Source: UBA6059 sp964351595 (GTDB lineage Bacteria > Bacteroidota > Bacteroidia > Cytophagales > Cyclobacteriaceae). Taken from it: a stretch of 16,441 nt of DNA. The stretch lies in NCBI GenBank assembly GCA_964351595.1, contig CAYGOT010000103.1, forward strand, positions 1 through 16,441, given 5' to 3'. Under the pieces are notes generated by a model, which was not told the DNA's origin, searched no databases, and saw nothing but the letters and a program-made list of their open reading frames with translations. Below are positions 1 to 6,309 of the stretch, one piece after another (the stretch's first letter is position 1; every line of letters begins with the position of its first letter). Made by a program: the position numbers and the translations under genes.

Positions 1-1
1 T

Positions 2-325
2 GACGACAATGCGCCGAAAGGAGCTGCTCGTACCAAATACGAAAACATGTTGTACCTGGAACGTCCGGGTTGCAACCTATGCATGGGTAACCAAGAGAAA
101 GCTGCACCTGGTGATACCGTGATGGCGACTTCCACCCGTCTTTTCCAGGGAAGAGTCGTGAAGGATTCTACTGAAAAAAAAGGAGAGTCTTTGCTTTCAT
201 CCACTCCGGTAGTTGTTCTTTCCACAGCCCTAGGTAGAACTCCAACTATGGACGAATATAAAGCAGCAGTAAAAGGTATCGACTTGACAAAGTTTAAGCC
301 TTCTCGTAAGTTGCTAGTGAAGTAA
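2..325 (+). CDS. acnB: Aconitate hydratase B, C-terminal end (5' end outside window)
   Basis: This is the last ~107 residues of the bifunctional aconitase B / 2-methylisocitrate dehydratase, the TCA-cycle enzyme interconverting citrate and isocitrate in the cytoplasm. Seen: the reading frame is open from the window edge to TAA at 323-325 and contains ERPGCNLCMGNQ, which in AcnB carries the last two of the three [4Fe-4S] cysteines (C-x-x-C), followed by a segment with a STSTR-like stretch (TSTRLFQGR) and the conserved tail LGRTPTMDEY. An internal ATG at 47 is not the start because the family motif lies around it and homology continues upstream. A good hairpin terminator follows 27 bp after the stop, so transcription of acnB probably ends here. 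The gene looks intact as far as it can be seen, which matters because the other aconitase gene downstream is interrupted. Confidence 0.93.
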   Translation, partial: DDNAPKGAARTKYENMLYLERPGCNLCMGNQEKAAPGDTVMATSTRLFQGRVVKDSTEKKGESLLSSTPVVVLSTALGRTPTMDEYKAAVKGIDLTKFKPSRKLLVK

Positions 326-351
326 TCATAGAATTACATTCTTATAAAATC

Positions 352-382
352 AAAGCCTGAGTCTAAGACTTGGGCTTTTTTT
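352..382 (+). terminator. Rho-independent terminator after acnB
   Basis: A 12-bp stem, AAAGCCTGAGTC (352-363) with GACTTGGGCTTT (367-378), closes on a 3-base loop (TAA) and is followed by a T run to 382. Two of the pairs are G-U wobbles, so the RNA stem is continuous. It sits just after the acnB stop codon. Confidence 0.85.
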
Positions 383-529
383 GTTAGATCCATTCCCTGT
401 CAGTTCAACACTCTCTGCTGCCATCGGTCTGATGACCAACTGCCATAACTCACACTATAATTATATATCGGTGAAAGCAGTAGCATTGGCAAGAGTGCCG
501 GTCCAAAATATGAGAAGTAGAAGAATTTG
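383..529. other. Intergenic stretch without recognised content
   Basis: Together with the terminator before it and the repeats after it, this makes a 310-bp gene-free gap between acnB and the ATPase gene. I see no ORF, tRNA or convincing promoter in 383-529. It holds one copy (414-422, TCTGCTGCC) of a 9-bp sequence that recurs at 3313-3321 beyond the ATPase/hicAB block; this may be chance. Confidence 0.4.
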
Positions 530-610
530 CCCTGTATTTGTTACAACAAAAATCTAATTTTACCCTGTATTTGTTACGATATAAATATATATTTACCCTG
601 TATTTGTTAC
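530..610 (+). repeat. Three 15-bp direct repeats at exact 33-bp period upstream of the ATPase gene
   Basis: CCCTGTATTTGTTAC occurs without mismatch at 530-544, 563-577 and 596-610, i.e. start-to-start 33 and 33 bp, separated by 18-bp A/T-rich spacers that are not conserved. The last copy ends 25 bp before the ATPase start codon. The regular spacing of about three helical turns puts all copies on one face of the DNA, as expected for cooperative binding of a regulator; TGTATTTG inside each copy also resembles the Bacteroidota -7 element TAnnTTTG (one mismatch). The role as an operator or as tandem promoters is inferred. They are not CRISPR repeats: too short, few and with spacers of low complexity. 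Confidence 0.85.
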
Positions 611-635
611 AAAAACACTTCAATCATCTAAACAA

Positions 636-2591
636 ATGGCGGAATTTAGGCGTAAAATGTATGATAAGCTTCTCGAATGGAAGAATAAGGTCAGCAGAAA
701 ACCGCTTATAGTTAGAGGTGCAAGACAGGTAGGTAAATCCACACTAGTTAAGCAATTTTCTACCGAATTTGAACATTACATAAGTCTGAACCTCGAGAGA
801 AGCGAGCATCGGGAGATTTTCGAAGATTTTGACCAGGTGAAAGACATTGTAAAATCTCTTCTCTTTAGAAATGAAATTCCTGAAAACTCATCATCCGTTC
901 TGATCTTCATTGACGAAATTCAAGAATCGCCCAAGGCTATTCAACAACTGCGCTTCTTTCACGAAGATTTTCCAGATCTCTTTGTTATCACGGCTGGATC
1001 TCTACTGGAATTTGCTTTCAAAGACATAGAATCATTTCCTGTTGGTAGGGTTGAGCAACTGGTTCTCCATCCATTTAGCTTTGAAGAATTTCTAAATGCT
1101 GTGGAGTCTTCAGGACTTACACAGTATGACTTAATTCCGACTGAAAAATTTGTCCATAAAACGCTACTTAACCTTTTCCATCAGTATGCCATGGTTGGTG
1201 GAATGCCTGAAGCAATTAAACACTTTGTCGAAACGAAATCACTTCAAGAATTACCAGCCATCTATAATAACCTCTGGTTGGCCTATCAGGAGGATGCAAA
1301 TAAGTATGGAAGAAATAGAACAGAACGAACCATAATCAACCATATCATGCGAACAGCCCCATCCGAGAAGGACAGAATTTCTTTCAATGGGTTTGGGAAT
1401 TCGAGCTATCGATCTAGGGAAGTTAAAGATGGACTTGATGCGCTTGATAAAGCTCGAGTTATCAGGTTAATTTACCCAACTACATCTATCAAGATGCCAC
1501 TGATTGTGGATTTCAAACGAAAACCACGCCTGCAATTTCTGGATACCGGCCTTTTGAATTATGCAGCCGGGCTCACGGGTGATATGATTGGCCTCAAATC
1601 TTTGGACGATTTTTATCGAGGTAAAATCATCATGCATCTAGCTGCCCAAGAACTGGAATCCATTCATTATTTACCAAGCTTCAGACCCAATTTTTGGGTT
1701 CGTGAAAAAGCTAACTCTAATGCCGAGGTAGACCTGGTTTATACTCATAGTGAACATGTGATTCCAATTGAGGTAAAAGCAGGGAAGACAGGGAGCTTAC
1801 GATCTCTTCATCAATTCATTGAACAGTCAAGTTGCAAATTGGCCCTGCGTATCTCGAGTCGAGAATATTCAGAGGATATCGTAAAAACTCCAGCCGGGAC
1901 GGAGTTCACTTTGATGAATGTGCCATACTATCATGCAGCCAAAATTCCTGACTATATCGGATATTGGTTCAATAAATCGAATCAAAATCCAAGTCAAATT
2001 AATGGAGTGATACTGTCAGAAGAAATCACAGATATTCCTTTAAAAACTCAGATTCTACAAAATATATTGATCAATGATGTAAAGGTGTCAAAGGAAACAC
2101 TTCGAGCATTCTTACTTAAAAGGTTTTCTGAGCTATCAAAAAGAACAGGTTTTGAGTACCACACTCATCCAACGAATGTTGGAATTTACCTTTTCAATTC
2201 TGAAGAAAAAGCAAATAATGGAATGGCTCAATGGTCAGCTATGTTGTTGAAAAGTCAACATAATAATGAGCCCGAAATATATTTTAATGATGTTCAAATT
2301 AGAAGCTCAGAAATCTTACCGGAAAGTAAGTACGGACTCTCTGAAAACTTTCGGAAAGAGATTTGGAAAGCCATTGTTAAATGTGAGGATATGGCAGACC
2401 AGGAATTGGAATCCTCATTTTCAAAAGCAAGAAAAATGGAAGAATTCTTGAGATTGGATCAGAAAAGAAATGAAATAATAAAAAATTGCAAATCGGAATT
2501 GTGCAATCAATTCGGAATAGATCAAAATATCGTCACTAAAATTTCATCCGAAGCAATACAAAAAGGCTGGACATTCCCAAACATAACATAG
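636..2591 (+). CDS. AAA_14/DUF4143-family ATPase with PD-(D/E)xK-like region and extra C-terminal domain
   Basis: Seen: Walker A GARQVGKST (residues 28-36), Walker B VLIFIDEIQ with D93/E94, a sensor-1-like TAGS (119-122), and the family's FLDTGLL segment (301-307). Residues ~352-382 carry FWVREKANSNAEVDLVY and IPIEVKAG: E364-x-D366 and E379-x-K381 fit the PD-(D/E)xK nuclease-fold signature of DUF4143 proteins. Family members are usually about 380-480 residues; this one has 651, and residues ~445-651 form an additional domain I do not recognise, ending in a charged helical stretch (~600-635). The biological role of these ATPases is poorly defined; nuclease activity here is only inferred from the residues. 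The gene is A/T-richer than the aconitase genes on either side, stands alone behind the 33-bp-period repeats, and precedes hicAB, which suggests an acquired block. The ATG at 636 is chosen because MAEFRRKMYDKLLEWK matches the usual N-terminus. Confidence 0.85.
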   Translation: MAEFRRKMYDKLLEWKNKVSRKPLIVRGARQVGKSTLVKQFSTEFEHYISLNLERSEHREIFEDFDQVKDIVKSLLFRNEIPENSSSVLIFIDEIQESPKAIQQLRFFHEDFPDLFVITAGSLLEFAFKDIESFPVGRVEQLVLHPFSFEEFLNAVESSGLTQYDLIPTEKFVHKTLLNLFHQYAMVGGMPEAIKHFVETKSLQELPAIYNNLWLAYQEDANKYGRNRTERTIINHIMRTAPSEKDRISFNGFGNSSYRSREVKDGLDALDKARVIRLIYPTTSIKMPLIVDFKRKPRLQFLDTGLLNYAAGLTGDMIGLKSLDDFYRGKIIMHLAAQELESIHYLPSFRPNFWVREKANSNAEVDLVYTHSEHVIPIEVKAGKTGSLRSLHQFIEQSSCKLALRISSREYSEDIVKTPAGTEFTLMNVPYYHAAKIPDYIGYWFNKSNQNPSQINGVILSEEITDIPLKTQILQNILINDVKVSKETLRAFLLKRFSELSKRTGFEYHTHPTNVGIYLFNSEEKANNGMAQWSAMLLKSQHNNEPEIYFNDVQIRSSEILPESKYGLSENFRKEIWKAIVKCEDMADQELESSFSKARKMEEFLRLDQKRNEIIKNCKSELCNQFGIDQNIVTKISSEAIQKGWTFPNIT

Positions 2592-2609
2592 ATTTCAAGC
2601 CTCCTGCTA

Positions 2610-2630
2610 GTGCGAACTTGAAGCTCGTAC
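2610..2630. repeat. REP-like imperfect palindrome
   Basis: A 21-base imperfect palindrome: left arm GTGCGAACTT, centre G, right arm AAGCTCGTAC. Nine of ten pairs form if a G-T wobble is allowed; the remaining A/C mismatch becomes a G-T wobble on the other strand. There is no T run, so it is not an intrinsic terminator. It lies 18 bp after the ATPase stop. Its form recalls REP/extragenic palindromes; other copies in the genome would be needed to confirm. Confidence 0.45.
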
Positions 2631-2669
2631 CTCATATGAAGTCAATGTCCTCAAAAATAATTTCAATTA

Positions 2670-2703
2670 TTTGCAACTAAAGTATAGTTACAAAATATAC
2701 TTG
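2670..2703 (+). promoter_or_regulatory. Bacteroidota-type promoter of hicAB
   Basis: TTTG at 2670-2673 (-33 element), a 22-bp spacer, then TATACTTG at 2696-2703, a 7/8 match to the -7 consensus TAnnTTTG. An ATG (2710) follows after six bases, so the mRNA would be leaderless or nearly so. This ATG opens the frame in which hicA is now frameshifted. Confidence 0.6.
2680..2702. promoter_or_regulatory. Inverted repeat over the hicAB promoter, probable HicB operator
   Basis: AAGTATA (2680-2686) and TATACTT (2696-2702) are perfect inverted repeats separated by nine bases, centre to centre 16 bp. The right arm coincides with the -7 element, so a bound dimer would block RNA polymerase. HicB antitoxins with a C-terminal ribbon-helix-helix domain are known to repress their own operons; assigning this site to HicB is inference. 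The spacer GTTACAAAA also resembles part of the 15-bp repeats upstream of the ATPase gene. Confidence 0.5.
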
Positions 2704-2731
2704 ATAGGAATGACTAAAAAGAGTAAACTGC

Positions 2732-2953
2732 TTGAGCGACTGGAAGGATAAGCCATGTACTTGGTCTGAGTTGGTTAAGCTGCTAAGTGGTTTCGGGTAC
2801 GATGTTTTTGCAGGAGGTGGTTCTAGACGAAAATTTGTCAATCATGAAACCAAGCGGATCATAAGTCTGCATGAACCACACCCTCAGAAAACGCTGAAAC
2901 CGTACATGATAAAAGAAGTACTGGAGCACTTAAAAAAAAACAAACTATTATGA
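2732..2953 (+). CDS. hicA: HicA-family mRNA interferase toxin, N-terminus frameshifted
   Basis: HicA toxins are small dsRBD-fold proteins that bind and cleave mRNA. The 73 residues starting at TTG 2732 contain the family core: TWSELVKLLSGFGYD, then GGGSRRKFVNHETKRIISLHEPHP and the C-terminal helix. The usual HicA active-site His in the GSxH segment is replaced by Arg (GSRR), as in many members of this subfamily, so the catalytic residue is uncertain. Odd: the true start should be ATG 2710, which reads MTKKSKLLERLEG and then meets TAA at 2749-2751. Removing one base of the GG at 2746-2747 joins it to DKPCTW and gives an ordinary ~80-residue HicA. The lesion falls before the first core helix, so a TTG-initiated short form might still fold; alternatives are an inactivated toxin or a sequencing error. 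The stop overlaps the hicB start (ATGA, 4 bp), so the two are translationally coupled. Confidence 0.8.
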   Translation: MSDWKDKPCTWSELVKLLSGFGYDVFAGGGSRRKFVNHETKRIISLHEPHPQKTLKPYMIKEVLEHLKKNKLL

Positions 2954-3279
2954 ATCCATTACAATATAAAGACTACCTAGGTTCGATTGAAGTTGATCAG
3001 GAAAGCGGTGTTTTCTATGGTAAAGTATTGTTCATCAATGATACTGTGACATTTGAAGGAAAGAGCTACGATGAATTGATAAAAGCTTTTTCGGAGGCTG
3101 TAGACGACTATATCGAAACCTGTAAGGAAATTGGCAAGGAATCTGATAAGAGATTTACTGGTTCGTTGAATGTGAGAATCAAGCCACAAACACACAGAAA
3201 TTTAGCCATCAAAGCTGCTAGTGAAGGAGTCAGTATCAATCACTTGATTTCAAAGAAATTAGAAGACAGTTTCACTTAG
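2950..3279 (+). CDS. hicB: HicB-family antitoxin with C-terminal ribbon-helix-helix domain
   Basis: This 109-residue protein fits the HicB antitoxin, which binds and neutralises HicA and represses the operon. Seen: N-terminal half (residues 1-60) with YKDYLGSIEVDQESGVFYG and VTFEGKSYDELIKAFSEAVD, the partly degraded RNase-H-like fold of HicB; C-terminal part (~68-109) with SLNVRIKPQTHRNLAIKA and SINHLISKKLED, the RHH DNA-binding form. The start ATG overlaps the hicA stop, as is usual for this pair. The gene is intact while its partner toxin is frameshifted, the common direction of decay in toxin-antitoxin loci. A weak 6-bp inverted repeat (TTCTAG/CTAGAA, 3283-3300) follows without a T run. 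Confidence 0.88.
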   Translation: MNPLQYKDYLGSIEVDQESGVFYGKVLFINDTVTFEGKSYDELIKAFSEAVDDYIETCKEIGKESDKRFTGSLNVRIKPQTHRNLAIKAASEGVSINHLISKKLEDSFT

Positions 3280-3420
3280 ACGTTCTAGCCTGATCTAGAA
3301 AAGCTCATTACATCTGCTGCCCTAGCTGAGGCCATATTTTCTGAGAACTAATGCGCACTCATTCATGTTTCTCTTTGGAATAGTTAATTTTAGAGATCAT
3401 CAAATTTTAACCGATAGCAT

Positions 3421-5457
3421 ATGCCAAAAGACATACTAGGAATTGAAAAGTCCCTGCAATCACAGTTAGGCGAGCAGAAATACTTCAGTCTATTCGAGCT
3501 TTCTCAAAAAGAAGCGGTAGTCAAGAAGTTGCCTTACTCTATTCGGATATTGCTGGAGAACGTAATAAGAAATTATGATGGTTTCGCAGTTACTGAAGAA
3601 CATATTGAGACGGTCCTCCATTGGAAAGAGACTGCAGGAGTAAAAGACATCCCCTACAGTCCCGCCAGGGTTTTGATGCAAGATTTTACCGGCGTTCCAG
3701 CTGTTGTGGATATTGCGTCAATCAGAGCTGAAGTAGCTCGGAAAGGTAAAAACACCAGCCAAACCAATCCGGTAGTTCCCGCAGATATGGTGATTGACCA
3801 CTCTGTGGTAGTTGATTTTTTTGGTGCTGCCGATTCCTACCAGAAGAATGTAGACCTGGAATATGAAAGAAATGAAGAGCGGTACAAGCTCCTAAAATGG
3901 GGACAACAAGCATTTACTAACTTCTCAGTAGTGCCTCCAGGCATGGGTATTTGTCATCAAGTCAACCTGGAATACCTGGCCAAGGGAGTAATCGAGCGGG
4001 ACGGCTATCTATTCCCGGACACCCTTGTGGGGACAGACTCGCATACCCCAATGGTAAACGGTATAGGTGTACTTGGCTGGGGTGTAGGGGGAATTGAGGC
4101 GGAAGCCGCAATGCTCGGTCAGCCTATTTACATGATCCTTCCAGAGGTAATAGGTCTGAAAATTACTGGTAAGATGAGGGAGGGTACCACCTCCACTGAC
4201 CTGGTTTTAACCATTACTAAACTACTCAGAGATGTTGGAGTAGTAGGTAAAATTGTCGAGGTATTCGGACCAGGGCTGGAGAACCTGGCTGTAACCGATC
4301 GAGCCACCATTTCAAACATGTCTCCAGAGTTTGGTTGTACGGACACCCACTGGCCAATTGATCAGCGTACGATCGATTATATGCGCAATACCAGCCGCAC
4401 CGAAGACCACATCGATATGGTAGAGGCTTATGCCAAAGCAAACATGCTCTGGAGAGATGATCATGCGGAGATTGAATACACGGATGTGGTAGAGTTGGAT
4501 TTGGGGACGGTAGAGCCTACCATCTCCGGACCAAAACGGCCACAGGATAAGATCCTATTGAGAGAAGCGAAGGAAAAAGTGGTTGGGCTACTGAGAGATC
4601 AAGGCAGAGAATACATCTCAATAGCCGATCGAACGGCAGATTGGGCCAATGAAGGTGGAATGCCAGCACCAACAGTTAAGAATAAAAATGGCATTAGGTC
4701 CATTGATGTAAATATCAATGGTGAAAATCATTGTCTATCTGATGCATCTGTGGTAGTTGCGGCGATTACATCATGTACCAATACCTCTAATCCGAGTGTA
4801 ATGATTGGTGCTGGATTGGTAGCTAAAAAAGCTTCTGAACTAGGGCTCAAAGTGAAGCCATGGGTAAAGACCTCATTAGCTCCGGGTTCCAGAGTAGTCA
4901 CCGAATATCTGGAAAACTCTAAGCTACTCCCCTTCCTCGAGGATCTTAAATTCTACACTGTAGGTTACGGTTGTACCACCTGTATCGGCAACTCCGGTGA
5001 TATGATCCCATCCGTGCAAAAGGCAGTGATAGAGAATGATCTGGTGGTAAGTTCGGTACTTTCCGGTAACAGAAATTTTGAAGCCCGAATCCACCCCAAT
5101 ATCAAAATGAACTTCCTGGCATCACCAATGCTCGTGGTGGCTTATGCAATAGCGGGGCATACGGACTTTGATATGAACAATGAGCCGCTAGGAAACGACA
5201 AAGATGGAAATCCGGTTTACCTAAAAGACATCTGGCCATCATCTCAGGAAATAGACGCGGTGATGACAAGTGTGCTTAGTCCGGAAGACTATAAGAAAAA
5301 CTACGAGACTATTTTTGATGGGGACGACACCTGGCGAAACCTTGCCGCCCCTAAAGGGCAAACCTACGAGTGGGATAGCAAATCCACCTATATCCAGGAA
5401 GCTCCATTCCTTCAAAACAGCTCGGAGGATGTCCCTAACAGAGAGGACATTAAATGA
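3421..5457 (+). CDS. acnA: AcnA domains 1-3 and linker (first piece of the interrupted gene)
   Basis: The 678-residue product carries the whole iron-sulfur part of aconitase A. The cluster ligands are all present: C452 in SCTNTSNP, and C518 and C521 in YGCTTCIGNSG, matching the E. coli spacing (435, 501, 504). Other active-site stretches are intact, such as DSHTPMVNGIGVLGWGVGG near residues 205-223. It ends in the interdomain linker (..VPNREDIK), so alone it lacks domain 4 and should not form a complete active site. ATG 3421 gives the usual AcnA N-terminus; no clear promoter box was found in 3280-3420. Confidence 0.85.
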   Translation: MPKDILGIEKSLQSQLGEQKYFSLFELSQKEAVVKKLPYSIRILLENVIRNYDGFAVTEEHIETVLHWKETAGVKDIPYSPARVLMQDFTGVPAVVDIASIRAEVARKGKNTSQTNPVVPADMVIDHSVVVDFFGAADSYQKNVDLEYERNEERYKLLKWGQQAFTNFSVVPPGMGICHQVNLEYLAKGVIERDGYLFPDTLVGTDSHTPMVNGIGVLGWGVGGIEAEAAMLGQPIYMILPEVIGLKITGKMREGTTSTDLVLTITKLLRDVGVVGKIVEVFGPGLENLAVTDRATISNMSPEFGCTDTHWPIDQRTIDYMRNTSRTEDHIDMVEAYAKANMLWRDDHAEIEYTDVVELDLGTVEPTISGPKRPQDKILLREAKEKVVGLLRDQGREYISIADRTADWANEGGMPAPTVKNKNGIRSIDVNINGENHCLSDASVVVAAITSCTNTSNPSVMIGAGLVAKKASELGLKVKPWVKTSLAPGSRVVTEYLENSKLLPFLEDLKFYTVGYGCTTCIGNSGDMIPSVQKAVIENDLVVSSVLSGNRNFEARIHPNIKMNFLASPMLVVAYAIAGHTDFDMNNEPLGNDKDGNPVYLKDIWPSSQEIDAVMTSVLSPEDYKKNYETIFDGDDTWRNLAAPKGQTYEWDSKSTYIQEAPFLQNSSEDVPNREDIK

Positions 5458-5463
5458 GCCAAA

Positions 5464-6153
5464 GTGCTTCTGCAATTAGGAGATATGGTTACAACGGATC
5501 ACATCTCCCCGGCTGGTAAATTCTTACCTGAGCATCCTGCGGGTAGGTATCTTGTGGAACATGGTGTCGAGAAGAAGGACTTCAATTCATACGGCTCGCG
5601 TAGAGGCAACCATGAGGTGATGATGCGGGGAACTTTCGCCAATGTCAGAATTAAGAATAAGCTGGCTTCCAGAGAGGGTGGTTGGACTACTTACCAACCT
5701 ACCGGTGAAGAAATGACCGTTTTCGACGCTTCTATGAAGTATCAGGAATCAGGAACTCCACTTGTAGTTATTGGTGGTAAAGAATATGGGTCAGGTTCAT
5801 CCAGGGACTGGGCTGCAAAAGGAACCATACTTCTTGGGGTAAAGGCGGTAATAACTGAAAGTTATGAGAGAATCCATCGGTCCAATCTTGTGGGTATGGG
5901 TGTACTACCACTACAGTTTCAGGAAGGTGAGACACAGGACACATTAGGTCTTGACGGTAAAGAGACTTATGATATTACTGGTATCTCCAGCGACCTCACA
6001 CCAGGTAAAATCGTAGATGTGACGGCAACAAAGCCGGATGGAAGGGCTATAAAGTTCCAGGCCAAGCTAAGGCTGGACTCAGGCGTGGATGTAGAATACT
6101 ACAAGCACGGAGGCATTCTTAATTATGTACTGAGAAATTTCCTTAAGGATTAG
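5464..6153 (+). CDS. acnA: AcnA swivelling domain 4 (second piece of the interrupted gene)
   Basis: After the TGA the same frame continues without a gap. A GTG at 5464, six bases beyond the stop, is the first possible restart and would give 229 residues forming exactly domain 4: GDMVTTDHISPAG, FNSYGSRRGNHEVMMRGTFAN, and KEYGSGSSRDWAAKG with the active-site serine and arginine (S110-x-S-S-R114), then ERIHRSNLVGMG. This part corresponds to the small subunit of naturally two-chain relatives such as LeuD of isopropylmalate isomerase. An AGAGAGG stretch lies about 16 bases upstream of the GTG, too far for a good ribosome site; production of this piece alone is uncertain. Confidence 0.75.
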   Translation: MLLQLGDMVTTDHISPAGKFLPEHPAGRYLVEHGVEKKDFNSYGSRRGNHEVMMRGTFANVRIKNKLASREGGWTTYQPTGEEMTVFDASMKYQESGTPLVVIGGKEYGSGSSRDWAAKGTILLGVKAVITESYERIHRSNLVGMGVLPLQFQEGETQDTLGLDGKETYDITGISSDLTPGKIVDVTATKPDGRAIKFQAKLRLDSGVDVEYYKHGGILNYVLRNFLKD

Positions 6154-6175
6154 ATATTATCTAATTGCGATAGCC

Positions 6176-6204
6176 AAGCCCACTCTAACCAGTGGGCTTT
6201 TTTT
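6176..6204 (+). terminator. Rho-independent terminator after acnA
   Basis: Perfect 9-bp stem AAGCCCACT (6176-6184) / AGTGGGCTT (6191-6199), 6-base loop CTAACC, and a run of seven T (6198-6204). Confidence 0.93.
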
Positions 6205-6218
6205 GTGCCCATGAACTA

Positions 6219-6252
6219 TTTCATTAGGGTTCCTGTAGAATTGATATCTTTG
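6219..6252 (+). promoter_or_regulatory. Consensus Bacteroidota promoter of the rsgA leader
   Basis: TATCTTTG at 6245-6252 is a full match to TAnnTTTG. TTTC at 6219-6222, 22 bp upstream, is a 3/4 match to the -33 element at the same spacing as in the hicA promoter. The ATG of a 16-codon ORF begins six bases after the -7 box. Confidence 0.65.
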
Positions 6253-6258
6253 CCCTTT

Positions 6259-6309
6259 ATGTCAAAAACCACAAGACATATCATTGCTGAGCTGGCGCTA
6301 GCCGCCTAA
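6259..6309 (+). CDS. Leaderless 16-residue upstream ORF ending in ALAA
   Basis: ATG at 6259 follows the promoter's -7 box by six bases, so it should lie at or within a few bases of the 5' end of the mRNA. It reads MSKTTRHIIAELALAA and stops at TAA 6307-6309. The last four residues equal the end of most SsrA (tmRNA) tags, which proteases ClpXP and FtsH recognise, so the peptide would be short-lived if made. The stop codon lies within the left arm of the first downstream stem-loop, the usual layout for translation-sensing leaders. No homologue is known to me; the coding call rests on promoter geometry, length and stop position only. Confidence 0.45.
   Translation: MSKTTRHIIAELALAA

Larger units (their letters stand above)
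3421..6153 (+). pseudogene. acnA: Aconitate hydratase A, interrupted by an in-frame TGA
   Basis: AcnA is the monomeric [4Fe-4S] aconitase of the TCA cycle. Read through the TGA at 5455-5457, the locus gives a complete protein of about 910 residues, close to the ~890 of E. coli AcnA, with no frameshift or other stop. The TGA replaces the glycine of the conserved ...DI-x-G-A-(R/K)-(V/I)-L... segment just before GDMVTTDHISPAG, where domain 4 starts; GGA to TGA is a one-base change. Upstream and downstream parts look equally well conserved, so the change is recent, a sequencing error, or tolerated. TGA ends other genes in the window (hicA, the MORN_2 gene, the PorV-like gene), so it is a real stop codon here. 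Three readings remain: young pseudogene buffered by acnB, UGA readthrough, or a two-piece enzyme by restart at GTG 5464. A terminator follows at 6176-6204. Confidence 0.85.

Noticed and set aside
530..610. CRISPR array
   Set aside because: Repeats only 15 bp, three copies, 18-bp A/T-rich spacers, no cas genes.
3283..3300. Hairpin TTCTAG/CTAGAA as the hicAB terminator
   Set aside because: Only six A/T-rich pairs and no T run.
5455..5457. UGA recoded as glycine (genetic code 25) because it stands at a Gly position
   Set aside because: Other genes in the window end in TGA, including two ATGA overlaps where reading through would be damaging, and no other internal TGA is seen.
5455..5500. UGA as selenocysteine in aconitase
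   Set aside because: The position is glycine in the family, not cysteine, and no convincing SECIS-like stem follows the codon.
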